A DNA stretch of 64,000 nt from Brevundimonas viscosa. GTDB taxonomy: Bacteria; Pseudomonadota; Alphaproteobacteria; Caulobacterales; Caulobacteraceae. Under the pieces are notes generated by a model, which was given only the letters and a program-made list of their open reading frames with translations, searched no databases and had not been told where the DNA came from. The position numbers were made by a program, and so were the translations under genes. Shown in pieces: positions 45,334-53,657 of the stretch (the stretch's first letter is position 1; each line of letters starts with the position of its first letter). The DNA is taken from positions 1 through 64,000 of the forward strand of contig NZ_FOZV01000003.1 in assembly GCF_900116065.1 (NCBI RefSeq). Reading direction: 5' to 3'.

Positions 45334-45509
45334 TGCCGGCGGTCGCCGCGGTCGCCCTGGCCCTTCGGGGCCTCGTGCTTCGCCTGCCGCCGCTGGTCCT
45401 GCGCCAGCGACTTGCCGACGTCGACCATCTCGGTGAAGCGGCCCTCCTCGTCGCGGCGGGCGTAGCGCTTGTCGCCGGGGGTGGGCTCGATCAGTTCGCG
45501 CTTGCTCAT
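45330..45509 (-). CDS. conserved 59-residue hydrophilic small protein
   Basis: The frame begins MSKRELIEPTPGDKRYARR with a good ribosome site (AGGAGA) five bases upstream, and continues DEEGRFTEMVDVGKSLAQDQ and a Lys/Arg/Gly-rich tail. The KRYxRRDExGRFTExxDVGxSLxxD pattern recurs in small, unnamed alphaproteobacterial proteins. The protein is charged and probably disordered. It converges on erpA with a four-base overlap. Function unknown. Confidence 0.75.
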   Translation of the reverse strand: MSKRELIEPTPGDKRYARRDEEGRFTEMVDVGKSLAQDQRRQAKHEAPKGQGDRGDRRH

Positions 45510-45560
45510 GGCAATCTCCTTTCGCCCTGACGGAATCGCCGGGGAGTCAGGAGGTTCCCG

Positions 45561-46892
45561 TCAGGCCAGGGTCTCCTGGAAACGCACCGGCCGGCCATGG
45601 GCCGTTCCCTGAAGTTCGCCATCGCGCATGACCACCCGGCCGCGGACGATGGTCGCCTTCGCCTGACCGGTGCATTCCATGCCGTCGAACGGCGTCCAGC
45701 CCGAGCGGGTGGCCATGTCCGCATGCCGGAGGACGTGCTTCGCCTTCAGGTCGACGATGGTCAGGTCGGCGTCATAGCCCTCGGCCATGCGGCCCTTGCC
45801 GGCGATGCCGAACACCCGATTGGCCCCGTGCGAGGTCAGGTCGATGAACCGGTCGAGACTCAACCGCCCGTTGGCGACGTGGGTCAGCATGACCGGCACC
45901 AGGGTCTGCACCCCCGGCATGCCCGAGGGCGAGGCGGGATAGGGTCGCGCCTTCTCCTCGAGGGTGTGCGGGGCGTGGTCGGAGCCCAGCACGTCGGCGA
46001 CGCCCTGCTCGATGCCGCGCCACAGGCCGGCGATGTGCGGCCCATTGCGGATCGGCGGGTTCATCTGGGCCAGGCCCTTGAGCCGCTCGTAGGCCTCGTC
46101 GCCGTCGAGGGTCAGGTGCTGGGGCGTCACCTCGACGGTGGCCACGTCCTTGTGGTGGCTGAGGAAGTCGATCTCCTCCGCCGTGGTGACGTGCAGCACG
46201 TGGATGCGGGCGCCGGTCTCCTGCGCCAGCCGCACGAGGCGGCGGGTCGACAGGATGGCGCTCTCGGGGTCGCGCACCTCCGGATGGCTGGTCCAGTCGC
46301 CGGCGCGGGCCAGCGGGCGGCGCTCGGCGAGGCGGTACTCGTCCTCGGAATGGAAGGTGGCGCGGCGCTTCACATGGCGCAGCACCTCGCGCACCCCGTC
46401 GTCGTCGGCGACCAGCAGGGTGCCGGTCGAGGCCCCCATGAACACCTTGACCCCGCAGCAGCCCGGCAGCCGCTCCAGCTCGCCGAGGAAGCGGGCGTTG
46501 TCGTGGGTGCCGCCGATGTAGAAGGCGTGGTCGGTCCACATCCGGTCGCGGGCGCGGTCCAGCTTGTCCTGCAGGGTGTCCGGGTCGGTGGTGTTGGGCT
46601 CGGTGTTCGGCATTTCGAACACGGCGGTGACGCCGCCCAGCGCCGCGGCGCGGGAGCCGGTCTCAAGATCTTCCTTCCATTCGAGGCCGGGCTCGCGGAA
46701 GTGGACCTGGGTGTCGATGACGCCGGGCAGGACGGTCAGGCCGGCGGCGTCGAAGGTCTCGCCGGCGGAGGCCTGCGACAGGTCGCCGATGAAGGCGATG
46801 CGGCCGTCGATCACGCCGACGTCGGCCTTCCCGTGTCCGGCGTGGTTGGCGACGTCGCCGCCGCGGACGATCAGGTCGAAGGTGCGGGTCAT
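45561..46892 (-). CDS. pyrC: dihydroorotase (class I)
   Basis: The 443-residue amidohydrolase has the metal motif VIDTQVHFREPGLEWKEDL, the lysine expected to be carboxylated in GVKVFMGAST, zinc histidines in FHSEDEY and HVLHVTTAEE, and the catalytic Asp in LGSDHAPHTLEEK. It cyclises carbamoyl aspartate in pyrimidine synthesis. Start ATG 46892 overlaps the stop of the upstream glycosyltransferase. A hydantoinase or allantoinase role is less likely but not excluded. Confidence 0.88.
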   Translation of the reverse strand: MTRTFDLIVRGGDVANHAGHGKADVGVIDGRIAFIGDLSQASAGETFDAAGLTVLPGVIDTQVHFREPGLEWKEDLETGSRAAALGGVTAVFEMPNTEPNTTDPDTLQDKLDRARDRMWTDHAFYIGGTHDNARFLGELERLPGCCGVKVFMGASTGTLLVADDDGVREVLRHVKRRATFHSEDEYRLAERRPLARAGDWTSHPEVRDPESAILSTRRLVRLAQETGARIHVLHVTTAEEIDFLSHHKDVATVEVTPQHLTLDGDEAYERLKGLAQMNPPIRNGPHIAGLWRGIEQGVADVLGSDHAPHTLEEKARPYPASPSGMPGVQTLVPVMLTHVANGRLSLDRFIDLTSHGANRVFGIAGKGRMAEGYDADLTIVDLKAKHVLRHADMATRSGWTPFDGMECTGQAKATIVRGRVVMRDGELQGTAHGRPVRFQETLA

Positions 46893-47854
46893 GACCCGGC
46901 GTTTACGCGCTCGGCCAGGACTTTGCGAGCCGCCTTGAGAACGCGCTCGGCGGAGACCTCGTTCATGTGCTGGATGGCCTGGTTGAGGCCGGGGTCGATC
47001 TTGCGGAACTCGGCGACGGAGCGTGGCCCACGCACCACCGTGCCGCCCCAAGGCCCGCGAACGGCGTCGTCGGACGGGCCGAAGGCGGCGACGACGGGCG
47101 CCCCGGCGGCGGCCGCCAGGTGGGTCCAGATCGAGTCGCCGCCGAGATAGAGGTCTGCCCGGCGGAGGGCGGCGACCGCCTGGAGACGCGACAGCCGGCC
47201 CTGCAGCTCAAGGGTGCGGCCGCGGGGCATGGCAAGGCGGATGGTGTGGGCGGCCCCGCGGTCGCCCTCGTCGCCGATCACCAGCACGCGGGCGCCGGCC
47301 AGCGGGCCGTCGGGGCCGGCCAGACTGGAGGCGAGGATGGCGTAGCGCTCGGCCGGCCACTGCCTGCCCATCCACTCCGCGCCGGGCGCGATGGCCAGGA
47401 GCGGCGCCCCGTCATCTGGGATCAGCCGGTCGACCGAGGCCTGGGTCGCCTCGGAAACGTACAGTCGGGGCGGCGGCGCCTCGTCGAGCTGCAGCACGCG
47501 CGCCGCCAGTTCGACCTTGTGCACGCCCGGCTCGTCCTCGCGCCGGACGGCGCGCTTCTGGCGCTTCAGCTTGTCGGAGAAGCGGGTGCCCCGCATGTCG
47601 ACGACGAGGCCCCAGCGGGTGGCGCGGACCTGGTTCCACAGCCCCAGCCAGTCCAGCCGCCCCTCCTTCTCGAGCACGATCAGGCGGTCGAGGCGTGGGG
47701 TGTCGGCGAACAGCGGCGCGCTGGCGGGGGAGCCGACGACCGTGAAGCTGGCCTGCGGCATGGCCTCGACCAGATACGCCAGGGCGCCCGAGGAGAGGAT
47801 GGCCTCCTCGGGGTCGGCCTCGGCGAGGTAGAGGATGGGAAAGCGGGCCGTCAT
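46889..47854 (-). CDS. glycosyltransferase family 9 (heptosyltransferase-like) protein
   Basis: The 321-residue GT-B protein has the family 9 pattern: N-terminal SSGALAYLVEAMPQASFTVV, LAIAPGAEWMGRQWPAERYAIL, LVIGDEGDRGAAHTI and the nucleotide-sugar site ADLYLGGDSIWTHLAAAAGAPVVAAFGPS. Family 9 enzymes usually add heptoses to lipopolysaccharide core. Here the acceptor is unknown. ATG 47854 is used, eleven codons inside a longer frame. It is coupled to pyrC. Confidence 0.83.
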   Translation of the reverse strand: MTARFPILYLAEADPEEAILSSGALAYLVEAMPQASFTVVGSPASAPLFADTPRLDRLIVLEKEGRLDWLGLWNQVRATRWGLVVDMRGTRFSDKLKRQKRAVRREDEPGVHKVELAARVLQLDEAPPPRLYVSEATQASVDRLIPDDGAPLLAIAPGAEWMGRQWPAERYAILASSLAGPDGPLAGARVLVIGDEGDRGAAHTIRLAMPRGRTLELQGRLSRLQAVAALRRADLYLGGDSIWTHLAAAAGAPVVAAFGPSDDAVRGPWGGTVVRGPRSVAEFRKIDPGLNQAIQHMNEVSAERVLKAARKVLAERVNAGS

Positions 47855-47991
47855 GGCGGGATCGTAGACGGATTCTCCGGGGTTCAAGGGCCGGGGAGCG
47901 CCGCCACGGCGCGCCCGGAGCCACTTGGCTGTGGATGGTCCCGGCGGCGCGACATGTTGACCCCGGCGACGGTTCGGCCGAGGGAGCGGCG

Positions 47992-48540
47992 ATGTCCCTT
48001 CCCCTCCTGCCCGGGCGCGAATGCGGCGGCTGCGTCGAGTGCTGCCGGGTGATCCCGCTGGATCTTCCCGAGCTGGCCAAGCCGACGGGCGAGCTGTGCG
48101 CCTACTGCGTCGACGGCGCCGGCTGCCGGGTCCACGCCATCCGGCCGCAGACGTGCCGGACCTGGTTCTGTCTCTGGCGGGTGATCGAGTTGTCGGACGA
48201 GTGGCGGCCGGACCGCAGCGGCATCGTGGTGCGGCCGGACGGGATCGAGGACGGGGTGATCACCCTGTTCGTGGTGCGGCGGACGGAGATGCTGGCCTCG
48301 CCGGAGCTGTTCGGCGTGGTCGCCGGGTGGCTGGCCGAAGGGATCGAGGTGGCGCTGAGCGTCCCGGGGCCGGTGGGGAGCTATCCGGCGCGGGCGGTGG
48401 TCACGGACTGGCTGCGGCCGGCGATCGAGGCGGGCGACCCCGCCGCCTTCGCGGAGCGGGTGATCCGGTCGCTGGACCGGCTGGCGCAGCATGACTGGCA
48501 GGCGGACGGGATCACGGCGCGCTACGCCGTCGAAGGCTGA
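47992..48540 (+). CDS. YkgJ-type CxxCxxCC cysteine-cluster protein
   Basis: The 182-residue protein starts MSLPLLPGREC and has CGGCVECCRVIP, CAYC, then CRVHAIRPQTCRTWFC, the pattern of the YkgJ/UPF0153 family thought to bind zinc or an Fe-S cluster. Its biochemical role is not known. AGGGAGCGGCG precedes the ATG. A second, shorter relative is at 53642-54124. Confidence 0.8.
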   Translation: MSLPLLPGRECGGCVECCRVIPLDLPELAKPTGELCAYCVDGAGCRVHAIRPQTCRTWFCLWRVIELSDEWRPDRSGIVVRPDGIEDGVITLFVVRRTEMLASPELFGVVAGWLAEGIEVALSVPGPVGSYPARAVVTDWLRPAIEAGDPAAFAERVIRSLDRLAQHDWQADGITARYAVEG

Positions 48541-48579
48541 ACGCTTGGCCGCCGTCGCCCGCAGCCCTATCTCCGCGGC

Positions 48580-49371
48580 ATGACCCGCATCGCCCGCCTC
48601 GACAGCCGCGCCCTCGTCCGGGTTCGCGGGCCGGACGCCCGGCCGTTCCTGCACAATCTGCTGACCCAGGACGCGGAGACGCTGGCGGCCGGGGAGCTGA
48701 GGTTCGGGGCCCTGCTGTCGCCGCCGGGGCGGTTGCTGTTCGACCTGTTCCTGTTCGGCGAGGCGGACGGCGTGCTGCTGGACGTCGCCGCCGACCGGCG
48801 CGAGGCGCTGCTGCAGCGGCTGGCCATATACCGGCTGCGGGCGCAGGCGACGGTGGAGCCGGTGGACGCCCCGGTGTTCGCCGCCTGGGACGGGACGGCG
48901 GACGGGTTCGCCCCCGACCCGCGGCTGCCGGCGCTGGGCGGACGGCGCTACGGCGGGGAGGCGGCGACCACCGCCGACGAGGACGACTTCCAGGCGCACC
49001 GGCTGGCGCGGGGGGTTCCGGACCCGGCGGCGGACGCGGTCCCGGACAAGACCTATCCGATCGAGGCGAATTTCGACCTGCTGAACGGGATCGACTTCGC
49101 CAAGGGCTGTTTCGTCGGGCAGGAGACGACCTCGCGAATGAAGCGGCGGGGGACGATCCGCAACCGCATGCTGCCGCTGGCGTTCGACGGGCCGCCGCCG
49201 CCGTTCGGGGCCGAGGTGCTGAACGGCGACCTGCGGGCCGGCGAGGTGCTGACCGGCCGCGCCGGGGCGGCGATGGCCCTGTTGCGACTCGACCGGCTGG
49301 AGGGGGCGCTGACGGTGGAGGGTCGGGGCGTGCAGGTCCGGCTGCCAGCGTGGTTTCCCGCGGCCGGCTGA
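48580..49371 (+). CDS. ygfZ: folate-binding Fe-S cluster repair protein YgfZ
   Basis: The 263-residue GcvT-fold protein has the hallmark motif KGCFVGQE with the conserved cysteine (in GIDFAKGCFVGQETTSRMK), the N-terminal ALVRVRGPDARPFLHNLLTQD and FGALLSPPGRLLFDLFLF. YgfZ/IBA57 uses tetrahydrofolate to help assemble or repair some 4Fe-4S enzymes. It follows the YkgJ-type gene by 39 bases on the same strand. Confidence 0.9.
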   Translation: MTRIARLDSRALVRVRGPDARPFLHNLLTQDAETLAAGELRFGALLSPPGRLLFDLFLFGEADGVLLDVAADRREALLQRLAIYRLRAQATVEPVDAPVFAAWDGTADGFAPDPRLPALGGRRYGGEAATTADEDDFQAHRLARGVPDPAADAVPDKTYPIEANFDLLNGIDFAKGCFVGQETTSRMKRRGTIRNRMLPLAFDGPPPPFGAEVLNGDLRAGEVLTGRAGAAMALLRLDRLEGALTVEGRGVQVRLPAWFPAAG

Positions 49372-49455
49372 TGCTGCGCTGCGGCAAGAGTCATCTTGCA
49401 CCTGCGGCGGAAAGGGACGATCTAACCGCCGAACGTTTTGAATGAGGATGCTCCC

Positions 49456-50637
49456 ATGTCCGATCCCGTCGTCATCTGTTCCTTCGCCCGCACGCCGATG
49501 GGCGGCTTCCAGGGCGCGCTGTCGGGGGCCAGGGCCACCGATCTGGGCGCGACGGCGGTGAAGGCGGCGGTCGAGCGGGCCGGCGTCGATCCGGCGAAGG
49601 TCGAGCAGATCTTCATGGGCTGCGTCCTCCCCGCCGGCCTCGGTCAGGCTCCGGCGCGGCAGGCGGCCATCGGCGCCGGGCTGGGCCAGCACGTCGAGGC
49701 CACCACCGTGAACAAGATGTGCGGCTCGGGCCTGCAGGCCGCGATGATGGCGCATGACGCCCTGAAGGCCGGCACCGCCGACGTGATCGTGGCCGGCGGC
49801 ATGGAGTCGATGACCGGCGCGCCCTACGTCATGGCCAAGCACCGCGGCGGGGCCCGCATCGGCCACGACGTCATCTCGGACAGCATGTACCTGGACGGGC
49901 TGGAGGACGCCTACACCCCGGGCAAGCTGATGGGGGCCTTCGCCGAGGAGACTGCGAGCCAGTACCAGTTCACCCGCGAGCAGATGGACGACTACGCCAT
50001 CGAAAGCCTGAACCGGGCGCGCAAGGCGATCGAGAGCGGGGCCTTCGACAAGGAGATCGTTCCGATCGAGGTGAAGACCCGCAAGGGCGTCGAGGTGGTC
50101 TCGAAGGACGAGCAACCGCTGAAGGCCGATCCGGCCAAGATCCCGACCCTGCGCCCCGCCTTCTCGAAGGACGGCGCGATCACCGCCGCCAACGCCTCGT
50201 CGATCTCGGACGGCGCGGCCGCCCTGGTGATGACGCGCGAGAGCGTGGCCAGGGCCATGGGCCTGCCGATCGTCGCCCGCGTGGTCAGCCACGCCGCCCA
50301 CGCCCACGAGCCGGGCCTGTTCACCACCGCCCCGGTGCCGGCCATGAAGAAGGCTCTGGAGAAGGCCGGCTGGTCGGTCGACGACGTCGACCTGTGGGAG
50401 GTCAACGAGGCCTTCGCCGTGGTCGCCATGATCGCCATGCAGGAGCTGGGCATCGACCGCGCGAAGTTGAACGTGAACGGCGGCGCCACGGCGCTGGGCC
50501 ACCCGATCGGCGCCTCGGGCGCGCGGGTGCTGGCCACCCTGCTGTCGGCACTGGAGGCGCGCGGCGGCAAGAAGGGCGTGGCGTCGCTGTGCATCGGCGG
50601 CGGCGAGGCCGTGGCCATGGCGGTGGAGCTGGCCTGA
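49456..50637 (+). CDS. acetyl-CoA acetyltransferase (thiolase)
   Basis: The 393-residue thiolase has the acyl-accepting Cys89 in TTVNKMCGSGLQAAMMAHD, GGMESMTGAPY, NGGATALGHPIGASGAR with the catalytic His, and SLCIGGGEAVAM with the second Cys. It condenses or cleaves acetoacetyl-CoA, in polyhydroxybutyrate synthesis or ketone/acid breakdown. ATG 49456 has GAGG upstream; six extra codons precede it in frame. No phaB or phaC is nearby. Confidence 0.92.
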   Translation: MSDPVVICSFARTPMGGFQGALSGARATDLGATAVKAAVERAGVDPAKVEQIFMGCVLPAGLGQAPARQAAIGAGLGQHVEATTVNKMCGSGLQAAMMAHDALKAGTADVIVAGGMESMTGAPYVMAKHRGGARIGHDVISDSMYLDGLEDAYTPGKLMGAFAEETASQYQFTREQMDDYAIESLNRARKAIESGAFDKEIVPIEVKTRKGVEVVSKDEQPLKADPAKIPTLRPAFSKDGAITAANASSISDGAAALVMTRESVARAMGLPIVARVVSHAAHAHEPGLFTTAPVPAMKKALEKAGWSVDDVDLWEVNEAFAVVAMIAMQELGIDRAKLNVNGGATALGHPIGASGARVLATLLSALEARGGKKGVASLCIGGGEAVAMAVELA

Positions 50638-50649
50638 CGCCAGCGCCCC

Positions 50650-50886
50650 CTACTCCTCCTCGGCCGGTTCCAGATCCGCGGGATCGAAGGCGTAGTCGAG
50701 GAGGTCGCCGGGGCGGCAGTCGAGGGCGGCGCACAGCCGGGCAAGGGTCCGGAAGCGGATGCCCTTGACCTTGCCCGAACGGAACAGCGACAGCTGGGTC
50801 TCGCTGAGGCCCACCTCGCGGGCCAGGTCGCGGGCCTTGAGGCCCTTGCGGACGATCAGTTCGTCCAGCGTCACGCGCACCGGCAT
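50650..50886 (-). CDS. XRE-family helix-turn-helix regulator
   Basis: The 78-residue protein is nearly all one Cro/CI-type domain: LDELIVRKGLKARDLAREVGLSETQLSLFRSGKVKGI (recognition helix SETQLSLFRSG) and TLARLCAALDCRPGDLLDY. This short class is typically paired with a DUF2975 membrane protein, as here; the start shares one base with that gene's stop (TGATG). It probably regulates its own operon, perhaps via the inverted repeats at 51401-51463. Confidence 0.88.
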   Translation of the reverse strand: MPVRVTLDELIVRKGLKARDLAREVGLSETQLSLFRSGKVKGIRFRTLARLCAALDCRPGDLLDYAFDPADLEPAEEE

Positions 50887-51383
50887 CAGACCATCTCGTC
50901 CAGCTCGGCCTGGACCCGGCCCGCCTGCTCGGCCACGCCGCCGAGCAGGAACAGGGCCCCGCCGATCATGCCGAGCGTCATGCCCGGCACATCGAAATAC
51001 GCCCAGCCGCCGGTCCCGCCCTGAACCAGGCGGGACAGGTTGGTGATCCCGAACACGCTGAGCAGGCCGCCGACGCCAAGGGCGAGGCCGACGCGGCGGA
51101 GCGCGCTGGCCAGCGTCGGCTGGATCAGCCGGCCCTTCGCCAGCTGGCCCATGGCCGAGCCGATCGACCAGACCGCGAACAGGTAGAAGACCGTCGGCAG
51201 GGCCCAGATGGCGCCGGCGAGCCAGCGGCCGTCCGGGCCGGGGTCGCCGCGCGCCGCCATCACCGCCGGGGCGATGACGTGCATCAGGGCCAGCAGCGCC
51301 CCGACGCTGACCACCATGAAGATGGCCAGCCAGCGGAACTGGCGGCAGCGCAGGCGGAAGCGGTCGATGTCGGCGCGGCTCAC
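50886..51383 (-). CDS. DUF2975 membrane protein
   Basis: The 165-residue protein with a GTG start has four predicted helices (near 18-40, 53-72, 93-112 and 128-147), the DUF2975 layout. Such proteins occur beside XRE regulators and may sense membrane state for them, but no function is proven. It is divergent from the ABC exporter across 92 bases with a perfect TTAA-N7-TTAA motif. Confidence 0.8.
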   Translation of the reverse strand: MSRADIDRFRLRCRQFRWLAIFMVVSVGALLALMHVIAPAVMAARGDPGPDGRWLAGAIWALPTVFYLFAVWSIGSAMGQLAKGRLIQPTLASALRRVGLALGVGGLLSVFGITNLSRLVQGGTGGWAYFDVPGMTLGMIGGALFLLGGVAEQAGRVQAELDEMV

Positions 51384-51407
51384 GAGGGGTCTCCGAATCT
51401 GTCGTTT

Positions 51408-51426
51408 CTTTAATCTTGACTTAAAG
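51408..51426. promoter_or_regulatory. CtrA-type box within an inverted repeat
   Basis: CTTTAA-N7-TTAAAG is a perfect 6-bp inverted repeat and contains TTAA-N7-TTAA (51410-51424), the spacing of the CtrA consensus. It lies between the divergent XRE/DUF2975 pair and the ABC exporter. Flanking it, GTCGTTT (51401-51407) and AAACGAC (51457-51463) form a second inverted pair that could be XRE operators. Confidence 0.5.
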
Positions 51427-51475
51427 GCACGCGCTCCGCAACTTTATGTAAGAGTTAAACGACAGGGAGGCGGCG

Positions 51476-52435
51476 ATGACTGCGCCGGCGATAGAGACCC
51501 AGGGCCTGACCCGCCGCTTCGGCCGCCGCATGGCGGTGGATGCCGTGTCGATGGTCGTGCCCGAGCGGGCCGTTTACGGCTTTCTCGGCCGCAACGGCGC
51601 GGGCAAGACGACGACGCTGAAGATGCTGCTGGGGCTGATCCGGCCGGACGCCGGGACGGCGCGGGTCGGCGGCGTCGACGTCGGCGCCGACCGGATGGGC
51701 GCGGCCCGGAAGGTGGGCGCACTGCTGGAGGCGCACGGCTTCTACGGCAACCTCTCCGGGCGCGAGAATCTCGACCTGACGCGGACGCTGCTCGGCCTGC
51801 CGAAGAGCGAGATCGACCGGGTGTTGGAGGTGGTCGAGATGACCGCCGACGCGGGCCGGCGGGTGGCGGGCTACTCGCTGGGCATGCGCCAGCGGCTGGG
51901 ACTGGCCCGGGCCATGCTGGGCGCGCCGCCGGTGCTGATCCTCGACGAGCCGACCAACGGACTGGACCCGGACGGGATCGCCGACATGCGCCGCTTCCTG
52001 CGCAGCCTGCCCGAACGGACCGGAGCCACGGTGCTGCTGTCCAGCCACCTGCTGGGGGAGATCGAGCAGACGGCGACGCACGTCGGCATCCTCAGCCAGG
52101 GACGGCTGGTGCTGGAGGGCGCGCTGGCCCGGCTGAAGGCCGAGCTGGCGCCGGAGATCGCCTTCGCCGTCGACGACGCCGCGCGCGGCGCGGCCCTGGC
52201 GACGGCGCGGGGGTTCGAGGTGGCGACCGCGGACGCCGGGCTCGTCGCCCGGCTGAAGCCCGGCGAGGACGCGCAAACCGCGGCGGCGGCGCTGAACCGG
52301 GCGCTGGTCGAGGCGGACGTCGCGGTCTTCTCCATCGGCGCGCGGCCGCGTTCGCTGGAGGGCATCTACCGCGACGTCTCCAGCCCCTCCTCCGCCGCCC
52401 AACAGCCTGTTCAACCGCAGCCGGAGTTCGCCTGA
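51476..52435 (+). CDS. ABC transporter ATP-binding protein
   Basis: The 319-residue ATPase has Walker A GRNGAGKTTT, signature YSLGMRQRLGLARAML, Walker B VLILDEPTNGLDP and the switch SSHLLGEIEQT. The sequence resembles BcrA/NisF-type exporters for peptides or antibiotics. The C-terminal 100 residues are a family-typical extension. The stop overlaps the permease start by one base (TGATG). Confidence 0.9.
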   Translation: MTAPAIETQGLTRRFGRRMAVDAVSMVVPERAVYGFLGRNGAGKTTTLKMLLGLIRPDAGTARVGGVDVGADRMGAARKVGALLEAHGFYGNLSGRENLDLTRTLLGLPKSEIDRVLEVVEMTADAGRRVAGYSLGMRQRLGLARAMLGAPPVLILDEPTNGLDPDGIADMRRFLRSLPERTGATVLLSSHLLGEIEQTATHVGILSQGRLVLEGALARLKAELAPEIAFAVDDAARGAALATARGFEVATADAGLVARLKPGEDAQTAAAALNRALVEADVAVFSIGARPRSLEGIYRDVSSPSSAAQQPVQPQPEFA

Positions 52436-53160
52436 TGCTGGCCGTCCTGTCCGTCGAGATCCGCAAGCTGAACCGCTCGCTGGCCGCCCTGCTGGCGGTC
52501 GCGGCGCCGACGCTGATCGCGGTCTTCGTCTTCTTCAACATGCTGCGCGGCAAGCAGCCGGCGCCGTGGGACATGTGGATGACCAGCGCCATGGGCATCT
52601 GGGCCTTCTTCATGCTGCCGATGAGCGTCACGGCGCTGACGGCGCTGGTGGCGCACATGGAGCACGGGCCGCGGTCGTGGGATCACCTGCGCGCCCTGCC
52701 GGTCGCCCGCTGGAAGATCTACGCCGGCAAGGCGGCCTGCGTGCTGGCGCTGGTGGCGGCGATGAGCGCGGCGGTGCTGGGCTTGACCTGGGCCGCGGTC
52801 GAGCTGGCCGCGGCGATCAAGCCGCAGCTGCGGCCGACCGGTCCGTTCGAGCTGGCCGGCTACGCCCGGACGCTGGCGATGATGTTCGCCGCCGCCCTGC
52901 TGCTGATCGCGGTGCAGCTGTGGACGGCGCTACGATTCGCCAGCTTCGTGCCGGGGCTGGCGGTCGGCATCGGCGGCACCTTCTTCGCGGTGGTGGCGAC
53001 CTCAGCGAAACAGGGAGTGGTCCTGCCGTGGCAGATGCCGGTCAACATGCTGGCCACCGAAGCGTGGCGGGTGAACACGGCGCTGGGGCTGGGCGCCGGA
53101 CTGGGCGCCGTGGCGCTGGTCCTGCTGGTCCTGCACCTGTCGCGGCGCGAGGTGCTGTAG
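52435..53160 (+). CDS. ABC transporter permease
   Basis: The 241-residue integral membrane protein has six predicted helices (from LAALLAVAAPTLIAVFVFF to LGAVALVLLVLHL) and the start MLAVLSVEIRKLNRS typical of ABC-2 permeases of the bacitracin/lantibiotic-immunity group. With the preceding ATPase it forms a two-gene exporter. The substrate is unknown. Confidence 0.87.
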   Translation: MLAVLSVEIRKLNRSLAALLAVAAPTLIAVFVFFNMLRGKQPAPWDMWMTSAMGIWAFFMLPMSVTALTALVAHMEHGPRSWDHLRALPVARWKIYAGKAACVLALVAAMSAAVLGLTWAAVELAAAIKPQLRPTGPFELAGYARTLAMMFAAALLLIAVQLWTALRFASFVPGLAVGIGGTFFAVVATSAKQGVVLPWQMPVNMLATEAWRVNTALGLGAGLGAVALVLLVLHLSRREVL

Positions 53161-53237
53161 GTCGCCGTCGAGGCTCATCAGGCGCGCCAGGGCGGTCCGG
53201 CCGATGGTCAGCACGATCATCGGCCGACTCCTGTTTG

Positions 53238-53252
53238 TGAGAACGATTCTCA
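53238..53252. promoter_or_regulatory. Fur-like iron box
   Basis: TGAGAAC-G-ATTCTCA is a 15-bp 7-1-7 near-palindrome close to the classical Fur consensus. It lies between the ABC permease stop and the VOC gene, 67 bases before the latter. On the other strand it is followed by AGGAG and an ATG at 53225 that opens into the permease antisense; no family is recognised there. Confidence 0.5.
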
Positions 53253-53318
53253 GGTTTCCGCAGACGGGCGGCCGTGGCAAGTCGGAAACCGGATGGCGAT
53301 CCGACAGGAGCGACACGG

Positions 53319-53657
53319 ATGCGTGAAGACGGAAAGCTGGACTACATCGAACTGCCGGGCGGCGACCTGCCGGCGAGCAAGGCCTTCTACGGCGCGGCCT
53401 TCGGCTGGACCTTCCAGGACTACGGGCCCGAATACGCCGCCTTCGACGAAGGCATCGACGGCGGGCTGGACGCCCAGTCTGACGCGGTTCGCCAGCCGTT
53501 GCCGATCCTCTACGCCGCCGATCTCGAGGCGATGGCGGCGAAGGTCGAGGCGGCTGGCGGGATCGTCGTGAAGCCGATCTTCGCCTTCCCGGGCGGGCGG
53601 CGCTTCCACTTCCGCGACCCGGCGGGGAACGAGCTGGCGGTGTGGTCGGAGACCTGA
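53319..53657 (+). CDS. VOC (glyoxalase/dioxygenase fold) family protein
   Basis: The 112-residue protein has the VOC layout: LDYIELPGGDLPASKAFYGAAFGWTFQDYG at the start and GGRRFHFRDPAGNELAVWSE at the end, where metal-binding Glu and His are common. AGGAG precedes the ATG. Many such proteins are of unknown substrate. It overlaps the next gene by 16 bases, so the two are likely one unit, possibly under the Fur-like box. Confidence 0.85.
   Translation: MREDGKLDYIELPGGDLPASKAFYGAAFGWTFQDYGPEYAAFDEGIDGGLDAQSDAVRQPLPILYAADLEAMAAKVEAAGGIVVKPIFAFPGGRRFHFRDPAGNELAVWSET

Noticed and set aside
47884-50502. 872-codon minus-strand open frame
   Set aside because: It is antisense to the YkgJ-type, ygfZ and thiolase genes, all with clear family motifs; its composition is Arg/His/Gln-rich.
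53003-53225. Minus-strand frame from ATG 53225 as a functional gene
   Set aside because: It has a good ribosome site and Fur-like box, but nearly all its codons are antisense to the permease and become Gln/Arg/His-rich; I report only the promoter remnant.
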